From assembly GCA_030593295.1 (NCBI GenBank), contig JAUVHO010000008.1, positions 1-48,361 on the forward strand: a stretch of DNA of 48,361 nucleotides, in the 5' to 3' direction. Shown here piece by piece: positions 1 to 10,134 of the stretch. The position numbers and the translations under genes are program-made. The notes beneath the pieces were generated by a model. It made no database searches. It was given only the letters and a program-made list of their open reading frames with translations, and was not told where the DNA came from. Source of the stretch: Methanomassiliicoccales archaeon (GTDB lineage: Archaea; Thermoplasmatota; Thermoplasmata; RBG-16-68-12; SOIM01). Every line of letters begins with the position of its first letter. Positions within the stretch are counted from its first letter, which is position 1.

Positions 1-3000
1 GTGAACGGGGAATTCGCAGGTCCCAGATAGAGCGCTCCCAGCAGCTCGCCGTCGGTCGTGTTCCCGGGCAAGTTCCACTTGAGGGTGATGTCGGATATCT
101 CCAGCGGACCCCAGATGTCGCCTTCCGGTCTCAGTCCTTCCACTTCGAATCCTGCACCCTGCACAAGGGTAATATCGATGTTGAATGTGGCGTAGTTACC
201 TGGAACGGTGAACCCGAGGACCTTGATGATGTATGGAACACCCACCTCCTCCTCATTAATGGCCGGGGTATCTGGATCGTCGAACACCGAGGGTTTGATC
301 AACTTCACCTGTTCCTCCGCGTCAGAATCTGCGCCGTAGGCTATGAACTCGTCCTCGGTCGCCTCTCCATCGGGTACGTTGTCCGGTCCTTTTCCGTCCA
401 AGAAAACACCCAGGTCCAGGTCGGGACTGGGTTTTTCGGTCCACTCCTTGAGGCTGGTGATGTTAACGGCGAATATCAATGCAGTTTTCTGAACGTTGAT
501 TATCTTGGTGTAATCCCCGTCCGCCAGCATCTGGATGAAACTGTCCCCTTCGATGTTGTCCTGCTTTATGTGAACGTTGATCTCCCTGGTTGCAGGGGAC
601 GGACCAGCGGATTGACTTCCGATTCCATCCCAGGGTATGGTGGAGTGGATCTGGAGCTCCCTCTGCCCCACAAGCTGGTTAGTGACGATCTTGATCTCTT
701 CCGGTACCACGGACAGCGAAGCGACCTTACCCCAGACGTTCTCCAGATGGAGCGTGCCGTTCAACCGAACCTGGTGCAGTGCTATCACGTTGAGCCCACC
801 GGATATTATGGGGGCCACTACCTCCTCGTTAACGCCGGTCGTCGTGAAGAAATTGGCTGTCTGTTCGCTTCCACCGTTGGGTCTGAACAGTTCATAGGGT
901 CCGTATCGAACCGGAGATAAGACCTCCTTTGGATCCAGCGGACTCCTGGCCCCTCCTGGACCGTAGGCAAGGACATCTATGTCCGTCCTGGGCATGTCCC
1001 AGTTCGCCCTCACGAGGAACTTGGACCCCAGCCCTGACTTGAACAAGCCTTGATTCGCAGCGTCGACGAAGTAGTACCTCCAATCGCCCGACTTGGCGCC
1101 GTTCCCGAATCCTCCGTTGACCCGGTTGGCGTACAGGTCGTCCTGCCCGGGCTCGATGCCTCCGAACTCGAAAGCAACTGAATCCGAAGGCACGTTGACC
1201 ACTACTGGCAGGGTCGAGACCTCGTAGTAAGTGTAGTTCACTATCACCGTGTCGAAGTTGTTCAGGGGATTGACGAACTCGACAACTCCCTTGTCCGCGT
1301 ACAGTGTGTAATCGACTCCCTCGGTCTGCATGGCGCCATTGACGTACACGGTCGCCGCCTTGACGTGATATCTCTCCGTCATCACGAACCGGGGTCCCCA
1401 GTTGTTGTCCACCACAGTCGTCTCGTTCTCGTATCCGCCCTCGGTCTGGATGTAAATGCCGCCCTGATATGTTCCGACCGATGTGTTCAGGGGCACATCC
1501 ACGGTCGCGGTGAAAGTGTCCGTATCGCCAGCGCCAATGGGCTGCAGCGTCACCAGGTTCTTGTCCGTTGTCAGCCAGTTCCAGTCATCCTTCTCGAAGA
1601 ACTCCAGCGAGATGTATATGGTCTCTCCCACCGCACCCAGGCGCCCGGGTTGGATTCCGGGTCTGGTCCCTATCACCAGGCCGTCATGCGTCCTCTGGGC
1701 CGGATTGTGGACCCGCCCCTCGAAGACGTTGGCGTCAGGATAGACGATCAGCATTCGGTTAAGGTCGCTGTAGTCCCCGGTGTGGGGGACGTTGGTGGTC
1801 GACCCAGGTTTGAACGTCCAATCGTATAGATCCAGGAAGTAGCTGTATTCTGGATTACCATCTCCGTTGTCGTCCAACGTGGTCCAGTTCATGTACATGG
1901 TTATCCTCAGCAGGTCGCAGTTGATCCAATTGGTGAGGTTGATGTCAACGAGCTTCACCTCGTTCATGTCATAGACGCCCGGTTCGTACACGCCGGGCTG
2001 CATGGGGTTCCTGATGGCGAACCGGCCGGTTCCGAGTATCATCTGGAACTCTCCCCTGTCCTCGGCAACGGTCACGAACGAGTAGTTCACCTCGTCGGTC
2101 TTGCGGTATACTGCGTCATAGATCTCGACATCCTTCTGAGCGACCGGGTTGTGGTTGCTCACGGTGAACGTCTCATCCACGTCCACCTTCTGACCGGGAT
2201 AGACCAGCTTGGTGAACGAGGGATATCTGATGCCCTGGTAGTTGCCCGGAACCCAATGGTTGGGTTGGACCTGAACACCATCTGTATCGGATGCGATATC
2301 CGTGAGCCTGTCCGCATTGATCAGACCAGCGCCCTGGGAGAAGACGTCGTAATTGATGTCGTCCCCGGAGCTCATGACTATTGATTTGGCGGTGTCGGAA
2401 TCGGGATAGTAACCGTTCGTTTCCTTGTAGGCCTGGAAGGCCAGTGCCAGCATTCCCGCAACACCTGGTGATGCAAGGCTTGTTCCCGCCCAGAGCTCCG
2501 TGGCCCGCGATCCGTCATATGGTCGATAGTTCACCAGGTTGAGGGCAACATCACCGAATGCCATCCTTCCGTTCGCCAGGATGTCCGGGTCAGGTTCTCC
2601 CTGCATGGTCGGGCCTCGTGAGGATTCGTAAGCCACGTCCCCGTACGAAGGATGGGCCCCCTCCTCCAGTCCGGACAAATGCCTGTAGAAGAAGTCCGTC
2701 GACGACCCAACAGTGATGACGCCTGGCGAGGATGCTGGAGTTGAGACGGTACCATATCCATATCCCATGTTCCCGGCGGAGAACGTGAATGTCACCTTCT
2801 TGTTGGCGTATTCGTTGACCAGCCAATCCAGGAACCTGGACTTGAAATCGAATCCGGCATAGTCAATGTTGGAGAACCCGAAGCTGTTGGTCGCTATCTG
2901 CGGTTCATCGCCGGTGTCCCGCACGCCGTCATACCCCTCGACCGCGAAGTACCATCCGTCGTAGAAGTTGCTGAAGTAGATGTTGGCTATCGCCACCAGC

Positions 3001-6000
3001 TTGGCGTCCGGAGCGAATCCCATGACCTGTCCCTCACTGGGTACGTCCATTCTTGTTGCATCAAAGTACTCGGTCCGACCACGCGCTGCTATCGCAGAGG
3101 CCACCGATGTCCCGTGGTCCATGTCAGCGTCCAGGTTGCCCATGATCGCAACCAACGTCCCGTTCTCTGCAATGTAGTTCTTGATGTCGCCGCCCAACCT
3201 GTTGACGAAGACGTCCGAGTACGGGATGGTGATCTCCTGCAGCTCGTTCAGGATACTGTTGTACCGATGCTGGGCTATGTAGTAGATCATGCCTCCGGAG
3301 ACATCTGGCAGCCCATCGCCAGTGTTCCATCTGATATAGTCAAGAGAACCTTCTTCATGACCTCTGAACGGCTGTCCGTTGGGGTCTACCCTGGTCAGTG
3401 GATCTCCGATGCACGTCCAGAGCTGGGCGTACTGGTCATCCCCTCCCGTGACGAGCGTGGTCGCGTTGGTGGACCAGCTTCCTCCCCTCACGGTTTCCCC
3501 GTTATGGGGCCCGGTTATGGCGTAGGGTCCATAATCCCACCTGGTGGGGCCATACCAGTGCCAGACGGCAATGGTCGGGTCGTTCGTTGACGTTGGATCA
3601 GATGACGCGGTAGAGAGCAGTTTGTCGCCGTCCGAAGACCACTCAAGGACCCATATCCAGTGGAATTCATTGTGAGGAAGGTCTAATAGAGAGGCTGGTA
3701 TGTTCAGGTCAACGATGGTTATCCACCCGGTCGATGAACCGTAGGCAAGGTAGTTTCGTACGGGGTTTATAGCGACCGCCGTAAGCGGATCCGCGTCGGT
3801 GTATTCGGTTGAGATCACCAGTGTGGTAGCATCCCAGATCTTGACAGTCTTGTCCTCCGATGCCGAAGCGACGCGTCCGTCGGATGCCCAATGAATGTCA
3901 TACACGGGACCTGTGTGGTCCGTGAAAGTATCTATGAGGGTTCCCGTGACCGCGTCCCAGATCTTGACCGTGCTGTCGTGTGATGAAGATATGAGCCTGT
4001 CCCCGGTCGGAGACCAGTCCACGCCAGTCAGGCCCATTGTGTGGCCTTCAAGGGTGTGAACGATGACCCCGTTCGCGACATCCCAGACAGCGACACTGAA
4101 GTCGTCGTTTCCGGAGAAGTCGTCATAAGCTGCCGCAAGCCAGGTACCGTTGGGGGACCATTTCACGTCCTTCACTCTTCCGTAGTGTGCGTGAAGCTGC
4201 TTTGCGTAGACTATCGGCGGTCCCAGGTCCCATATGACGATAGTGTGATCATCCGAACCGGTGGCGATCTGAGCCCCGTTGGGGGACCAGTCCACAGACG
4301 TGACTCCCTTTGCGGGATCGTAGAAGTCTGCGTAGGCGACGTCAGTGTATATCGTCCCATTACCTGTCCAGCCCGGGGGATTCCAGTTCATCTGCGCGTC
4401 ATACTTCCCGTACCTCTTTGTGGGTTTGTCGTTCCTGAAGTCCCTGTTGTGGTCCAGGTCCATGTACACCGTGTCATAGACCCCTGCCTCGGTCTCGTCC
4501 ACCACCAGCACTCTCGTGAGCGGATAGTTCTCGTCGGGATGGTCGCCGTACCAGTAGACCCCGCTCTTGCTCGTGCCTGTGGGGATGTACTTCAGGGGCC
4601 AGGTCATGTTCGTATTGGGTATTCCTGCGACCGTATCGTCCACCCTGGTGTACGTGTGTTTCCAGAAGCCTTTCTGATTGACGAAGTCCTTTCCGATTAT
4701 CGTGAATGCCGAGAGCGTCGTGGTGAGGTTGAGGTCCCAGTCAGGGTTTATGAAGGTGGGTATGTTGGGGTCCGAATAGACCGTGTCCTGGACATGGCTG
4801 ATGTTGTAGCCAGTGGTGAAGAGCTCGACCGAGATGTTGGTCGGATCTCCAAGAATCGATTTGGGAATGCTGAACTCAACTACGCCCCTGAGGTCCTCGA
4901 AATCCCATCCGCCATAGCCTATCTCCCCGCCGATCTCCTTGCCCTTAATGCTGTACTCGTTCCAAAGGCCGCTTCCCTGGTCCCATAGATAGACCCAAGC
5001 ATCCTCTATGGTGTCGTTCTTGGACCAGTTGTCCTTCTGCTCTCCGCCTTGGTGGGGGATGTAGACAACTACCTCTGGCCTGTGCCCCGGGATCGTATCT
5101 ATCAGCGTTTGATTGGTGATGGGATTCCTGTTGACTGGATCATAATCTCCCCCATCCGTCCATGGTGCAGAGTTGGTGGTGTTGATGTACAGACCGAACT
5201 TCATGGTCGTCTGGTTCGCCAGGCTATCAAATCCGAAGTACCAGTAGTCAGCGTCCTGGGTCACGTACAGGGAGACGACGTTGTAATCATTACCCTCGTG
5301 AGCGGGCATCCCCGGTCGGGTGATGATGTCCGCGTTTGAATCGGTCGCCACAAGCTCGCTGCCGTCATCCCAGAAATCGAACCTCCCGTCGATCTTTATC
5401 GTGTGAGTCACGTTCCTGTCGTCGGAGGTGGTGTTGGCGTACCAGGTGTCCGTCGGGTATCTGGTATCGATCAGTGTTCTCAATGAGGCCGGGTCAAATG
5501 CGATGGGCCAGCCGTAATAGGGTGAATAGAACTTGTACGTGGCCTTCACCACGTCGCCCTGGGTCAGAGGAGATGTGAACTGCACCGTCCCGTTCCACAT
5601 GTTCAGGGAATAGGTGGCACCGCTCATTGGGTTGCCATTCCTGTACAGGATGTACGAGTTGGGCACGATGTCGAAGTTGTGCAATGCCGAGAAGACCTGA
5701 CCAGAGGTGGCGGAATCGACTATGGTCTCATTCTCCTCCAGGAACAGTGAATCAACCCTCGCCATCTTGTCCATCAGGTCCGGATGCGCGAAATCTATCC
5801 CGTCGTCTATGACCGCGATCTCGACCTCGCTGCCCGTGTACCCCTTGGACCAGGCCAGGTCTGCCTTGTGATTTATGGTCGCGTTCAGGTTGTTGGCGAT
5901 GATTCCTCGGGACTGCAGCGGCTCGAAGGAAGGCGCGGAGTCCCTGATGGGGCTCTCGAACTCCTCGATGAAGATGGTGGACGGAAGGGAACCGAGCTTC

Positions 6001-6383
6001 TCTATCATGTAGCCAGGAACGTTCAGCAGAGGTAACGAGATGCCGTCCAGACTGCTCTTCTCAGAACCCATGATGCCGTCGTAGTCCACACCCTCCAATG
6101 CAGAAGAGAGCTCGGAGATGTCCAGGGTCGCGATGATTATCGGAATCTTGAACTTAGTGTTCAACTTCCCCAGAAGGGACTGGGACACCTTCGGCAGGTC
6201 GGTGATCCCGTCGCTGTCATACACCTCATCGTTCTCAAAAGGCTGCAATGTCGGATCGTCACCGAGAGGCTCCGCTATAGGGATCCTGGTCCCATCATCT
6301 GCTACCACCATCGGTACGAACGAAGAAAAAACCATCACAAATACCAACAAGCCCACACTGACCTTTTTAGGCCTCTGCATCAT
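1..6383 (-). CDS. Giant secreted subtilase (S8) with inserted WD40 domain, C-terminus cut off by window
   Basis: Secreted serine endopeptidase of the subtilisin family; 2127 residues lie in the window and the frame stays open to the left edge. A signal peptide (about residues 1-29) follows a GGAGGAGGT ribosome-binding site; two tandem ATGs (6383, 6380) are possible starts. The triad is complete in one frame: Asp193 in AVIDDGIDFAHPDL, His1090 in DHGTSVASA, Ser1302 in AGTSLASPG, with oxyanion Asn1205 in SAGNMG. Asp and His, usually tens of residues apart, are here ~900 apart. The insert contains a CBM9/DOMON-like beta region (~328-434, starting IDGRFDFWDDG) and WD40 repeats (~690-1000, e.g. SVDWSPNG, TGSDDHTIVIWDL, VKIWDAVTG). 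The region after the Ser is beta-rich and probably stalk or adhesion-like. An extracellular role is inferred from the signal peptide. Confidence 0.93.
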   Translation of the reverse strand, partial: MMQRPKKVSVGLLVFVMVFSSFVPMVVADDGTRIPIAEPLGDDPTLQPFENDEVYDSDGITDLPKVSQSLLGKLNTKFKIPIIIATLDISELSSALEGVDYDGIMGSEKSSLDGISLPLLNVPGYMIEKLGSLPSTIFIEEFESPIRDSAPSFEPLQSRGIIANNLNATINHKADLAWSKGYTGSEVEIAVIDDGIDFAHPDLMDKMARVDSLFLEENETIVDSATSGQVFSALHNFDIVPNSYILYRNGNPMSGATYSLNMWNGTVQFTSPLTQGDVVKATYKFYSPYYGWPIAFDPASLRTLIDTRYPTDTWYANTTSDDRNVTHTIKIDGRFDFWDDGSELVATDSNADIITRPGMPAHEGNDYNVVSLYVTQDADYWYFGFDSLANQTTMKFGLYINTTNSAPWTDGGDYDPVNRNPITNQTLIDTIPGHRPEVVVYIPHQGGEQKDNWSKNDTIEDAWVYLWDQGSGLWNEYSIKGKEIGGEIGYGGWDFEDLRGVVEFSIPKSILGDPTNISVELFTTGYNISHVQDTVYSDPNIPTFINPDWDLNLTTTLSAFTIIGKDFVNQKGFWKHTYTRVDDTVAGIPNTNMTWPLKYIPTGTSKSGVYWYGDHPDENYPLTRVLVVDETEAGVYDTVYMDLDHNRDFRNDKPTKRYGKYDAQMNWNPPGWTGNGTIYTDVAYADFYDPAKGVTSVDWSPNGAQIATGSDDHTIVIWDLGPPIVYAKQLHAHYGRVKDVKWSPNGTWLAAAYDDFSGNDDFSVAVWDVANGVIVHTLEGHTMGLTGVDWSPTGDRLISSSHDSTVKIWDAVTGTLIDTFTDHTGPVYDIHWASDGRVASASEDKTVKIWDATTLVISTEYTDADPLTAVAINPVRNYLAYGSSTGWITIVDLNIPASLLDLPHNEFHWIWVLEWSSDGDKLLSTASSDPTSTNDPTIAVWHWYGPTRWDYGPYAITGPHNGETVRGGSWSTNATTLVTGGDDQYAQLWTCIGDPLTRVDPNGQPFRGHEEGSLDYIRWNTGDGLPDVSGGMIYYIAQHRYNSILNELQEITIPYSDVFVNRLGGDIKNYIAENGTLVAIMGNLDADMDHGTSVASAIAARGRTEYFDATRMDVPSEGQVMGFAPDAKLVAIANIYFSNFYDGWYFAVEGYDGVRDTGDEPQIATNSFGFSNIDYAGFDFKSRFLDWLVNEYANKKVTFTFSAGNMGYGYGTVSTPASSPGVITVGSSTDFFYRHLSGLEEGAHPSYGDVAYESSRGPTMQGEPDPDILANGRMAFGDVALNLVNYRPYDGSRATELWAGTSLASPGVAGMLALAFQAYKETNGYYPDSDTAKSIVMSSGDDINYDVFSQGAGLINADRLTDIASDTDGVQVQPNHWVPGNYQGIRYPSFTKLVYPGQKVDVDETFTVSNHNPVAQKDVEIYDAVYRKTDEVNYSFVTVAEDRGEFQMILGTGRFAIRNPMQPGVYEPGVYDMNEVKLVDINLTNWINCDLLRITMYMNWTTLDDNGDGNPEYSYFLDLYDWTFKPGSTTNVPHTGDYSDLNRMLIVYPDANVFEGRVHNPAQRTHDGLVIGTRPGIQPGRLGAVGETIYISLEFFEKDDWNWLTTDKNLVTLQPIGAGDTDTFTATVDVPLNTSVGTYQGGIYIQTEGGYENETTVVDNNWGPRFVMTERYHVKAATVYVNGAMQTEGVDYTLYADKGVVEFVNPLNNFDTVIVNYTYYEVSTLPVVVNVPSDSVAFEFGGIEPGQDDLYANRVNGGFGNGAKSGDWRYYFVDAANQGLFKSGLGSKFLVRANWDMPRTDIDVLAYGPGGARSPLDPKEVLSPVRYGPYELFRPNGGSEQTANFFTTTGVNEEVVAPIISGGLNVIALHQVRLNGTLHLENVWGKVASLSVVPEEIKIVTNQLVGQRELQIHSTIPWDGIGSQSAGPSPATREINVHIKQDNIEGDSFIQMLADGDYTKIINVQKTALIFAVNITSLKEWTEKPSPDLDLGVFLDGKGPDNVPDGEATEDEFIAYGADSDAEEQVKLIKPSVFDDPDTPAINEEEVGVPYIIKVLGFTVPGNYATFNIDITLVQGAGFEVEGLRPEGDIWGPLEISDITLKWNLPGNTTDGELLGALYLGPANSPF

Positions 6384-6440
6384 GATACCTCCTCCGTTTC
6401 CACTGGTTAGAAATAGAGTCTGGTGTGAATTGTTAACCGA

Positions 6441-6450
6441 TATTTATAAG
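6441..6450 (-). promoter_or_regulatory. TATA box for the S8 peptidase gene
   Basis: CTTATAAATA on the minus strand, 58 bases upstream of the ATG. It is the best archaeal TATA match in the divergent spacer and predicts a short leader that includes the strong Shine-Dalgarno. Confidence 0.65.
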
Positions 6451-6533
6451 GTTTGCCTCCAGTCTGGTCACGGTGTCCCGCTCTTTCATCTCACTTGTTG
6501 ATTCTCCTGTGCCCTATTTGGCGGTCCTTAGGG

Positions 6534-6544
6534 AAAGTTTAACT
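6534..6544 (+). promoter_or_regulatory. Probable TATA element for cysS
   Basis: AAAGTTTAACT lies about 55 bases before the cysS ATG, in the otherwise empty divergent spacer 6384-6594. It resembles the element in front of the S6e gene. Confidence 0.45.
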
Positions 6545-6594
6545 ACCCCCAGGGATTATTTTGCGGACAAGGATTTCCACGCGAAGGGCTATCG

Positions 6595-7806
6595 ATGGCA
6601 TTCAGATTGTACTCAACCGAATCCGGTAAGGCGGAGGATTTTCAACCGAACTGTCCTGGTGAAGTGAGAATGTATATCTGCGGACCGACGGTCTACAATG
6701 TCATCCACATCGGTCACGCCCGTTCTTACATCACCTTCGACATCCTGCGGAGATGGCTGGAATTCTCCGGGTATGAGGTCAACCACGTCCAGAACTTCTC
6801 TGACGTCGAGGAGAGCATTACCAGGAGGGCCAGGAAACTGGAAATATCACCCGAGGCGACTGCGGAGAGGTTCATCGAGGAGTTCTTCTTGGACGCCGAT
6901 GAACTGAATCTGAAACGAGCCCATGCGTATCCTACCTACAGCGAAACCGTTCCCAAGATGATAGACATCATCAAGGAACTCATCGACTCGGGAGCGGCGT
7001 ACGAGAGCGGCGGAGATGTCTATTTCAGGTCCGACAGTGGTAAGAAGTTCGGGAGATTGAGTCACACGGACCCGCAGGAGTCGGTGGCGGGTGGGTTCGA
7101 ACTGCCCGAAGGCAGGGAGGACCCGTTTGACTTCGTGCTGTGGAGAAAGCACAGGGAAGGTGAGCGCTTCTGGGACAGCCCTTGGGGGAAGGGAAGGCCG
7201 GGATGGCATGTTGGCTGCTATGCCATGTCATCTTCATCTCTGGGTGAGTGCTTCGATCTTCACGGCGGCGGTCTGGATCTGATATTCCCTCATCATGAGA
7301 GCATTCTGCTGGTGTCGGAAGCCCATACCAGGATGCCCGTCTGCAATCACTTCATCCATAACAGCTTCGTCACGTTGGGCAGAAAGAAGATGTCCAAGTC
7401 CTCTGGGAATTTCATCACCGTTCGGGAACTGACCGACAAGTACGGGGGAGGGGCGGTCCGGTTCTATCTGTTGCAGCATCACTATCGAGCAATATTGGAC
7501 TTTGACGGGCCTGGTGTGGAGAAGTCCTCTGAGGAATACAATGATCTGAACAGGAAGGTCGAGGGTTTGAGGTCCATCAGCGGTAGGAATGGGCCAGGTT
7601 CGGAAGAGATATCAACGAGGATTGAGCAAGCTGAGTCGAGGTTGGAGGAGGCAATGAACGACGATCTGCACACGGATAGGGCGCTCGCGGCTCTATCGGA
7701 GTTCGTTAATTGGGCCCATGACGAGACGGACGGGTTCTCGAAGGAAGATACTGAGCGTACACTTCAAGTGGTCGACCAGTTTGACAAGATTTTGGGTCTT
7801 TTCTAG
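6595..7806 (+). CDS. cysS: Cysteinyl-tRNA synthetase
   Basis: Class I aminoacyl-tRNA synthetase that charges tRNA-Cys in the cytoplasm. The 403-residue protein has the class I signatures HIGH (residues 38-41) and KMSKS (265-269). The zinc site typical of CysRS is present: Cys29 in ICGPTVYN, a Cys in GWHVGCYAM, and the His/Glu positions of HGGGLDLIFPHHES. It is shorter than the ~460-residue bacterial enzymes, mainly at the C-terminus, as is common in archaeal CysRS. The ATG at 6595 follows a weak GAAGGG. No SepRS/SepCysS genes are in the window, so the direct charging route is likely. It is transcribed alone, divergently from the S8 gene. Confidence 0.97.
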   Translation: MAFRLYSTESGKAEDFQPNCPGEVRMYICGPTVYNVIHIGHARSYITFDILRRWLEFSGYEVNHVQNFSDVEESITRRARKLEISPEATAERFIEEFFLDADELNLKRAHAYPTYSETVPKMIDIIKELIDSGAAYESGGDVYFRSDSGKKFGRLSHTDPQESVAGGFELPEGREDPFDFVLWRKHREGERFWDSPWGKGRPGWHVGCYAMSSSSLGECFDLHGGGLDLIFPHHESILLVSEAHTRMPVCNHFIHNSFVTLGRKKMSKSSGNFITVRELTDKYGGGAVRFYLLQHHYRAILDFDGPGVEKSSEEYNDLNRKVEGLRSISGRNGPGSEEISTRIEQAESRLEEAMNDDLHTDRALAALSEFVNWAHDETDGFSKEDTERTLQVVDQFDKILGLF

Positions 7807-7847
7807 ATGCTCCAGTTGCCTGTTCAGCATGCACGTTCTGGAAGCCA

Positions 7848-7857
7848 AACTTTTTAA
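7848..7857 (+). promoter_or_regulatory. TATA element for rps6e-aIF2g
   Basis: AACTTTTTAA with upstream CCA, 38-47 bases before the GTG start of S6e, in the short spacer after cysS. It fits the archaeal TATA plus BRE arrangement. Confidence 0.6.
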
Positions 7858-7894
7858 CCGCTCATGGTATTAACAGCGCTCACAAGGTGCTGAA

Positions 7895-8290
7895 GTGGTA
7901 GATTTCAAGGCAATCATAGCAGATCCAAAGTCCGGGAAATCGCACCCGATGGAAGTCTCGGGCCATCACGCTAACTCTCTGATCGGCAAGAAGATCGGGG
8001 AGGAAGTTGACGGGATCTTCGTGGACCTTCCAGGCTACAAGCTGATCATAACTGGCGGGAGCGACAGAGATGGAGTTCCCATGAGAAAGGACGTTCCAGG
8101 CGCCCGGAGAAGGCCAATGCTGGTGACGGCAGGCGTGGGTTTCCACCCCCGGGACAAGGGGGTCAGGAGGAGGCGCAACATGAGGGGGAACACGATCTCA
8201 CCCGACATCATTCAGATCAACATGAGGATTGTGCAACACGGGCCGAAAGCTATCGAGGACAGCTTGAAAGCCACAGAGGGTGAGAAATGA
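7895..8290 (+). CDS. rps6e: 30S ribosomal protein S6e
   Basis: Small-subunit ribosomal protein of the archaeal/eukaryotic S6e family (131 residues). Diagnostic features are the start [16 protein letters not shown], the [12 protein letters not shown] segment, the glycine-rich [13 protein letters not shown], and a basic stretch ending in [12 protein letters not shown], which matches family length and order. The start is GTG at 7895 behind AAGGTGCTGAA. Its stop overlaps the ATG of the aIF2-gamma gene (ATGA), so the two are translationally coupled, the usual archaeal pairing. Confidence 0.97.
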   Translation: MVDFKAIIADPKSGKSHPMEVSGHHANSLIGKKIGEEVDGIFVDLPGYKLIITGGSDRDGVPMRKDVPGARRRPMLVTAGVGFHPRDKGVRRRRNMRGNTISPDIIQINMRIVQHGPKAIEDSLKATEGEK

Positions 8291-9522
8291 AGGTACCCGA
8301 ACAACCTGCAGTGAATATCGGGATGATCGGGCACGTTGATCATGGTAAGACAACGCTCACCAAAGCCTTCACCGGAGAATGGACGGACCGCCACTCGGAA
8401 GAGCTCAGACGCGGTATCAGCATCAGGCTCGGGTACGCCGACGCCGCTTTCTACAAATGTCCCAACTGCGAAGAGCCCAAGTGCTACACGGTGAAGAAGG
8501 AGTGTGCCATCTGCGGGGAGGATGTCGAGTTCCTCAGGGCGGTCAGTTTCGTGGACGCCCCAGGACACGAGACCCTGATGGCCACCATGCTCTCCGGCGC
8601 ATCGCTGATGGACGGGGCTCTGCTTCTGATTGCCGCCAACGAGAAGTGTCCCCAGCCGCAGACCAAGGAACACTTGATGGGGTTGGAGATCTCCGGTGTT
8701 GAGAACGTCATCATAGTACAGAACAAGATAGACATAGTCGGCGAAGAGGCCGTGATGGAGAACTACGAGCAGATAAAGGCGTTCGTCAAGGGAACGGTCG
8801 CCGAGAAATCCCCCATAATTCCAATTTCCGCACATCATGAAGCGAACCTGGACGTGCTCATAGCCGAGATCGAGAGGTTGATAAAGGCCCCGGATCTTGA
8901 TGAGACCAAGCCACCCAGAGGATTCGTCGCCCGTTCTTTTGATGTTAATTCACCCGGAGTCCGCCTGGAGAAGATGGTCGGAGGTGTCATCGGAGGTTCC
9001 CTTCTGCGGGGCAAGCTGAAGGTGGGTGACGAAATCGAGATATCTCCCGGCAGGGAGGTCGAGACGATTGGAAAGGCGAAGGAATGGGTGAATCTAAGCA
9101 CCAAGATCACATCACTGTTCTCAGGTGGTCGCAACAGGACAGACGCCAGACCTGGAGGTCTGATTGCCATCGGCACCAAGCTGGACCCCTCATTGGCCAA
9201 GTCCGATTCGTTGACTGGCCGTGTGATAGGTGCTCCCGGAACGCTGCCGTCGATCAAGATGAAACTGGTCGCCGAAGTACATCTGCTCGAAAGAGTCGTA
9301 GGAGCCGCAGAGGACCTGGAGGTCGACGAGATTCGGACCAACGAGCCTCTGATGCTGAGCGTTGGGACCGCGACGACCGTCGGTGTGGTGAGCAGTGCGA
9401 GATCTGACAGCGCCGAGATGATGCTCAAGATACCAGTGAGCGCGGAAAAGGGTCAGAGGATCGCCATCAGCAGAAGGATAGGCGGCAAGTGGAGATTGAT
9501 TGGGTACGGGGTTATCCAATAA
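8287..9522 (+). CDS. eif2g: Translation initiation factor aIF2 subunit gamma
   Basis: GTPase subunit of heterotrimeric aIF2 that brings Met-tRNAi to the small subunit (411 residues). G1 is [10 protein letters not shown] (15-24), G3 is [10 protein letters not shown]4 is NKID and G5 is SAHHE. The zinc knuckle found in aIF2-gamma is present as C58-x2-C61 and C73-x2-C76. Two beta-barrel domains follow, including the [13 protein letters not shown] element typical of the SelB/aIF2-gamma branch. The start overlaps the S6e stop by four bases. SelB is less likely because of the length, the zinc knuckle and the operon partner. Confidence 0.97.
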   Translation: MKVPEQPAVNIGMIGHVDHGKTTLTKAFTGEWTDRHSEELRRGISIRLGYADAAFYKCPNCEEPKCYTVKKECAICGEDVEFLRAVSFVDAPGHETLMATMLSGASLMDGALLLIAANEKCPQPQTKEHLMGLEISGVENVIIVQNKIDIVGEEAVMENYEQIKAFVKGTVAEKSPIIPISAHHEANLDVLIAEIERLIKAPDLDETKPPRGFVARSFDVNSPGVRLEKMVGGVIGGSLLRGKLKVGDEIEISPGREVETIGKAKEWVNLSTKITSLFSGGRNRTDARPGGLIAIGTKLDPSLAKSDSLTGRVIGAPGTLPSIKMKLVAEVHLLERVVGAAEDLEVDEIRTNEPLMLSVGTATTVGVVSSARSDSAEMMLKIPVSAEKGQRIAISRRIGGKWRLIGYGVIQ

Positions 9523-9584
9523 GATGCGTTTTCAGTGAGCAATAGGCTCCTCAAATGGAATCGTTTTCGAAAGAAGGATCATTA

Positions 9585-9624
9585 GAAAAAAGAAAAAAAG
9601 GGCAGATAGGCCCTAACGGGCCTA
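9585..9624 (-). terminator. Hairpin plus T-tract terminator
   Basis: Read on the minus strand, TAGGCCC-GTTA-GGGCCTA forms a perfect 7-bp stem immediately at the stop codon of the small gene 9622-9915. It is followed by two runs of T (A-rich 9585-9600 on the plus strand). It should end that gene's transcript before it meets the convergent aIF2-gamma transcript. Confidence 0.75.
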
Positions 9625-9915
9625 ATAGCTGGTCCATGCCCTGTACTCGCTCTCGTCGCCCACTCTGTAGGTTCTGAGGTAGTAATGCAGGTTGTGTCCC
9701 CTGAGGGCATTGGTAAGGGTGCTCTCGATGGCCGAGAAATACTCGTCCCAGTTGTTACCCTTGGTTCCCCAGTTGTCGCCCCAATAGTACGCGTAGTCGT
9801 ATCCCCCATAAACGGGCTTCCAGCCAAGCGGCTCGAGAAGCTTCGTAACCTCATGAGGTGAGGGTCCGTCCGGATACAGGTTGACGCCTAGGTACGTCAC
9901 AAACTCTTGTGTCAT
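9622..9915 (-). CDS. Small aromatic-rich protein of unknown function
   Basis: 97 residues, not recognised. The protein is unusually rich in Tyr, Trp and Gly, with the run YGGYDYAYYWGDNWGTKG near residues 37-54, and starts MTQEFVTYLGVNLYPDG. There is no signal peptide, membrane segment or cysteine. It has its own TATA element (9985-9994) and a hairpin/T-tract terminator abutting its stop codon, so it is a convincing independent transcription unit. The opening suggests a soluble domain that recognises two strands or a small ligand, but no function is proposed. Confidence 0.75.
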   Translation of the reverse strand: MTQEFVTYLGVNLYPDGPSPHEVTKLLEPLGWKPVYGGYDYAYYWGDNWGTKGNNWDEYFSAIESTLTNALRGHNLHYYLRTYRVGDESEYRAWTSY

Positions 9916-9984
9916 TTCTTATTCCTCCGTTCTTTTGCAAGCCCCGTCGGACTTACAGATTGGAACGAGAGACCGCTTGCATCT

Positions 9985-9994
9985 GCTTAAAAGC
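9985..9994 (-). promoter_or_regulatory. TATA element for the 97-residue gene
   Basis: GCTTTTAAGC on the minus strand, about 70 bases upstream of the ATG at 9915. It implies a leader of roughly 45 bases. Confidence 0.4.
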
Positions 9995-10134
9995 GCCACG
10001 ACACGATTATCCGCCCTGATTCTCACTTATGATACTGATAATGAACTGGACGGGGGGTTTATCACGATGTAATATCGATTGACGATAACGGACGACAATA
10101 TGAAATATGCACCAGAACATCAGGGAGGTTCGGT

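Noticed and set aside
1365-4988. Several long plus-strand frames (1365-1829, 4041-4988 and others)
   Set aside because: They lie antisense to the subtilase, whose reverse frame holds the signal peptide, triad and WD40 motifs throughout.
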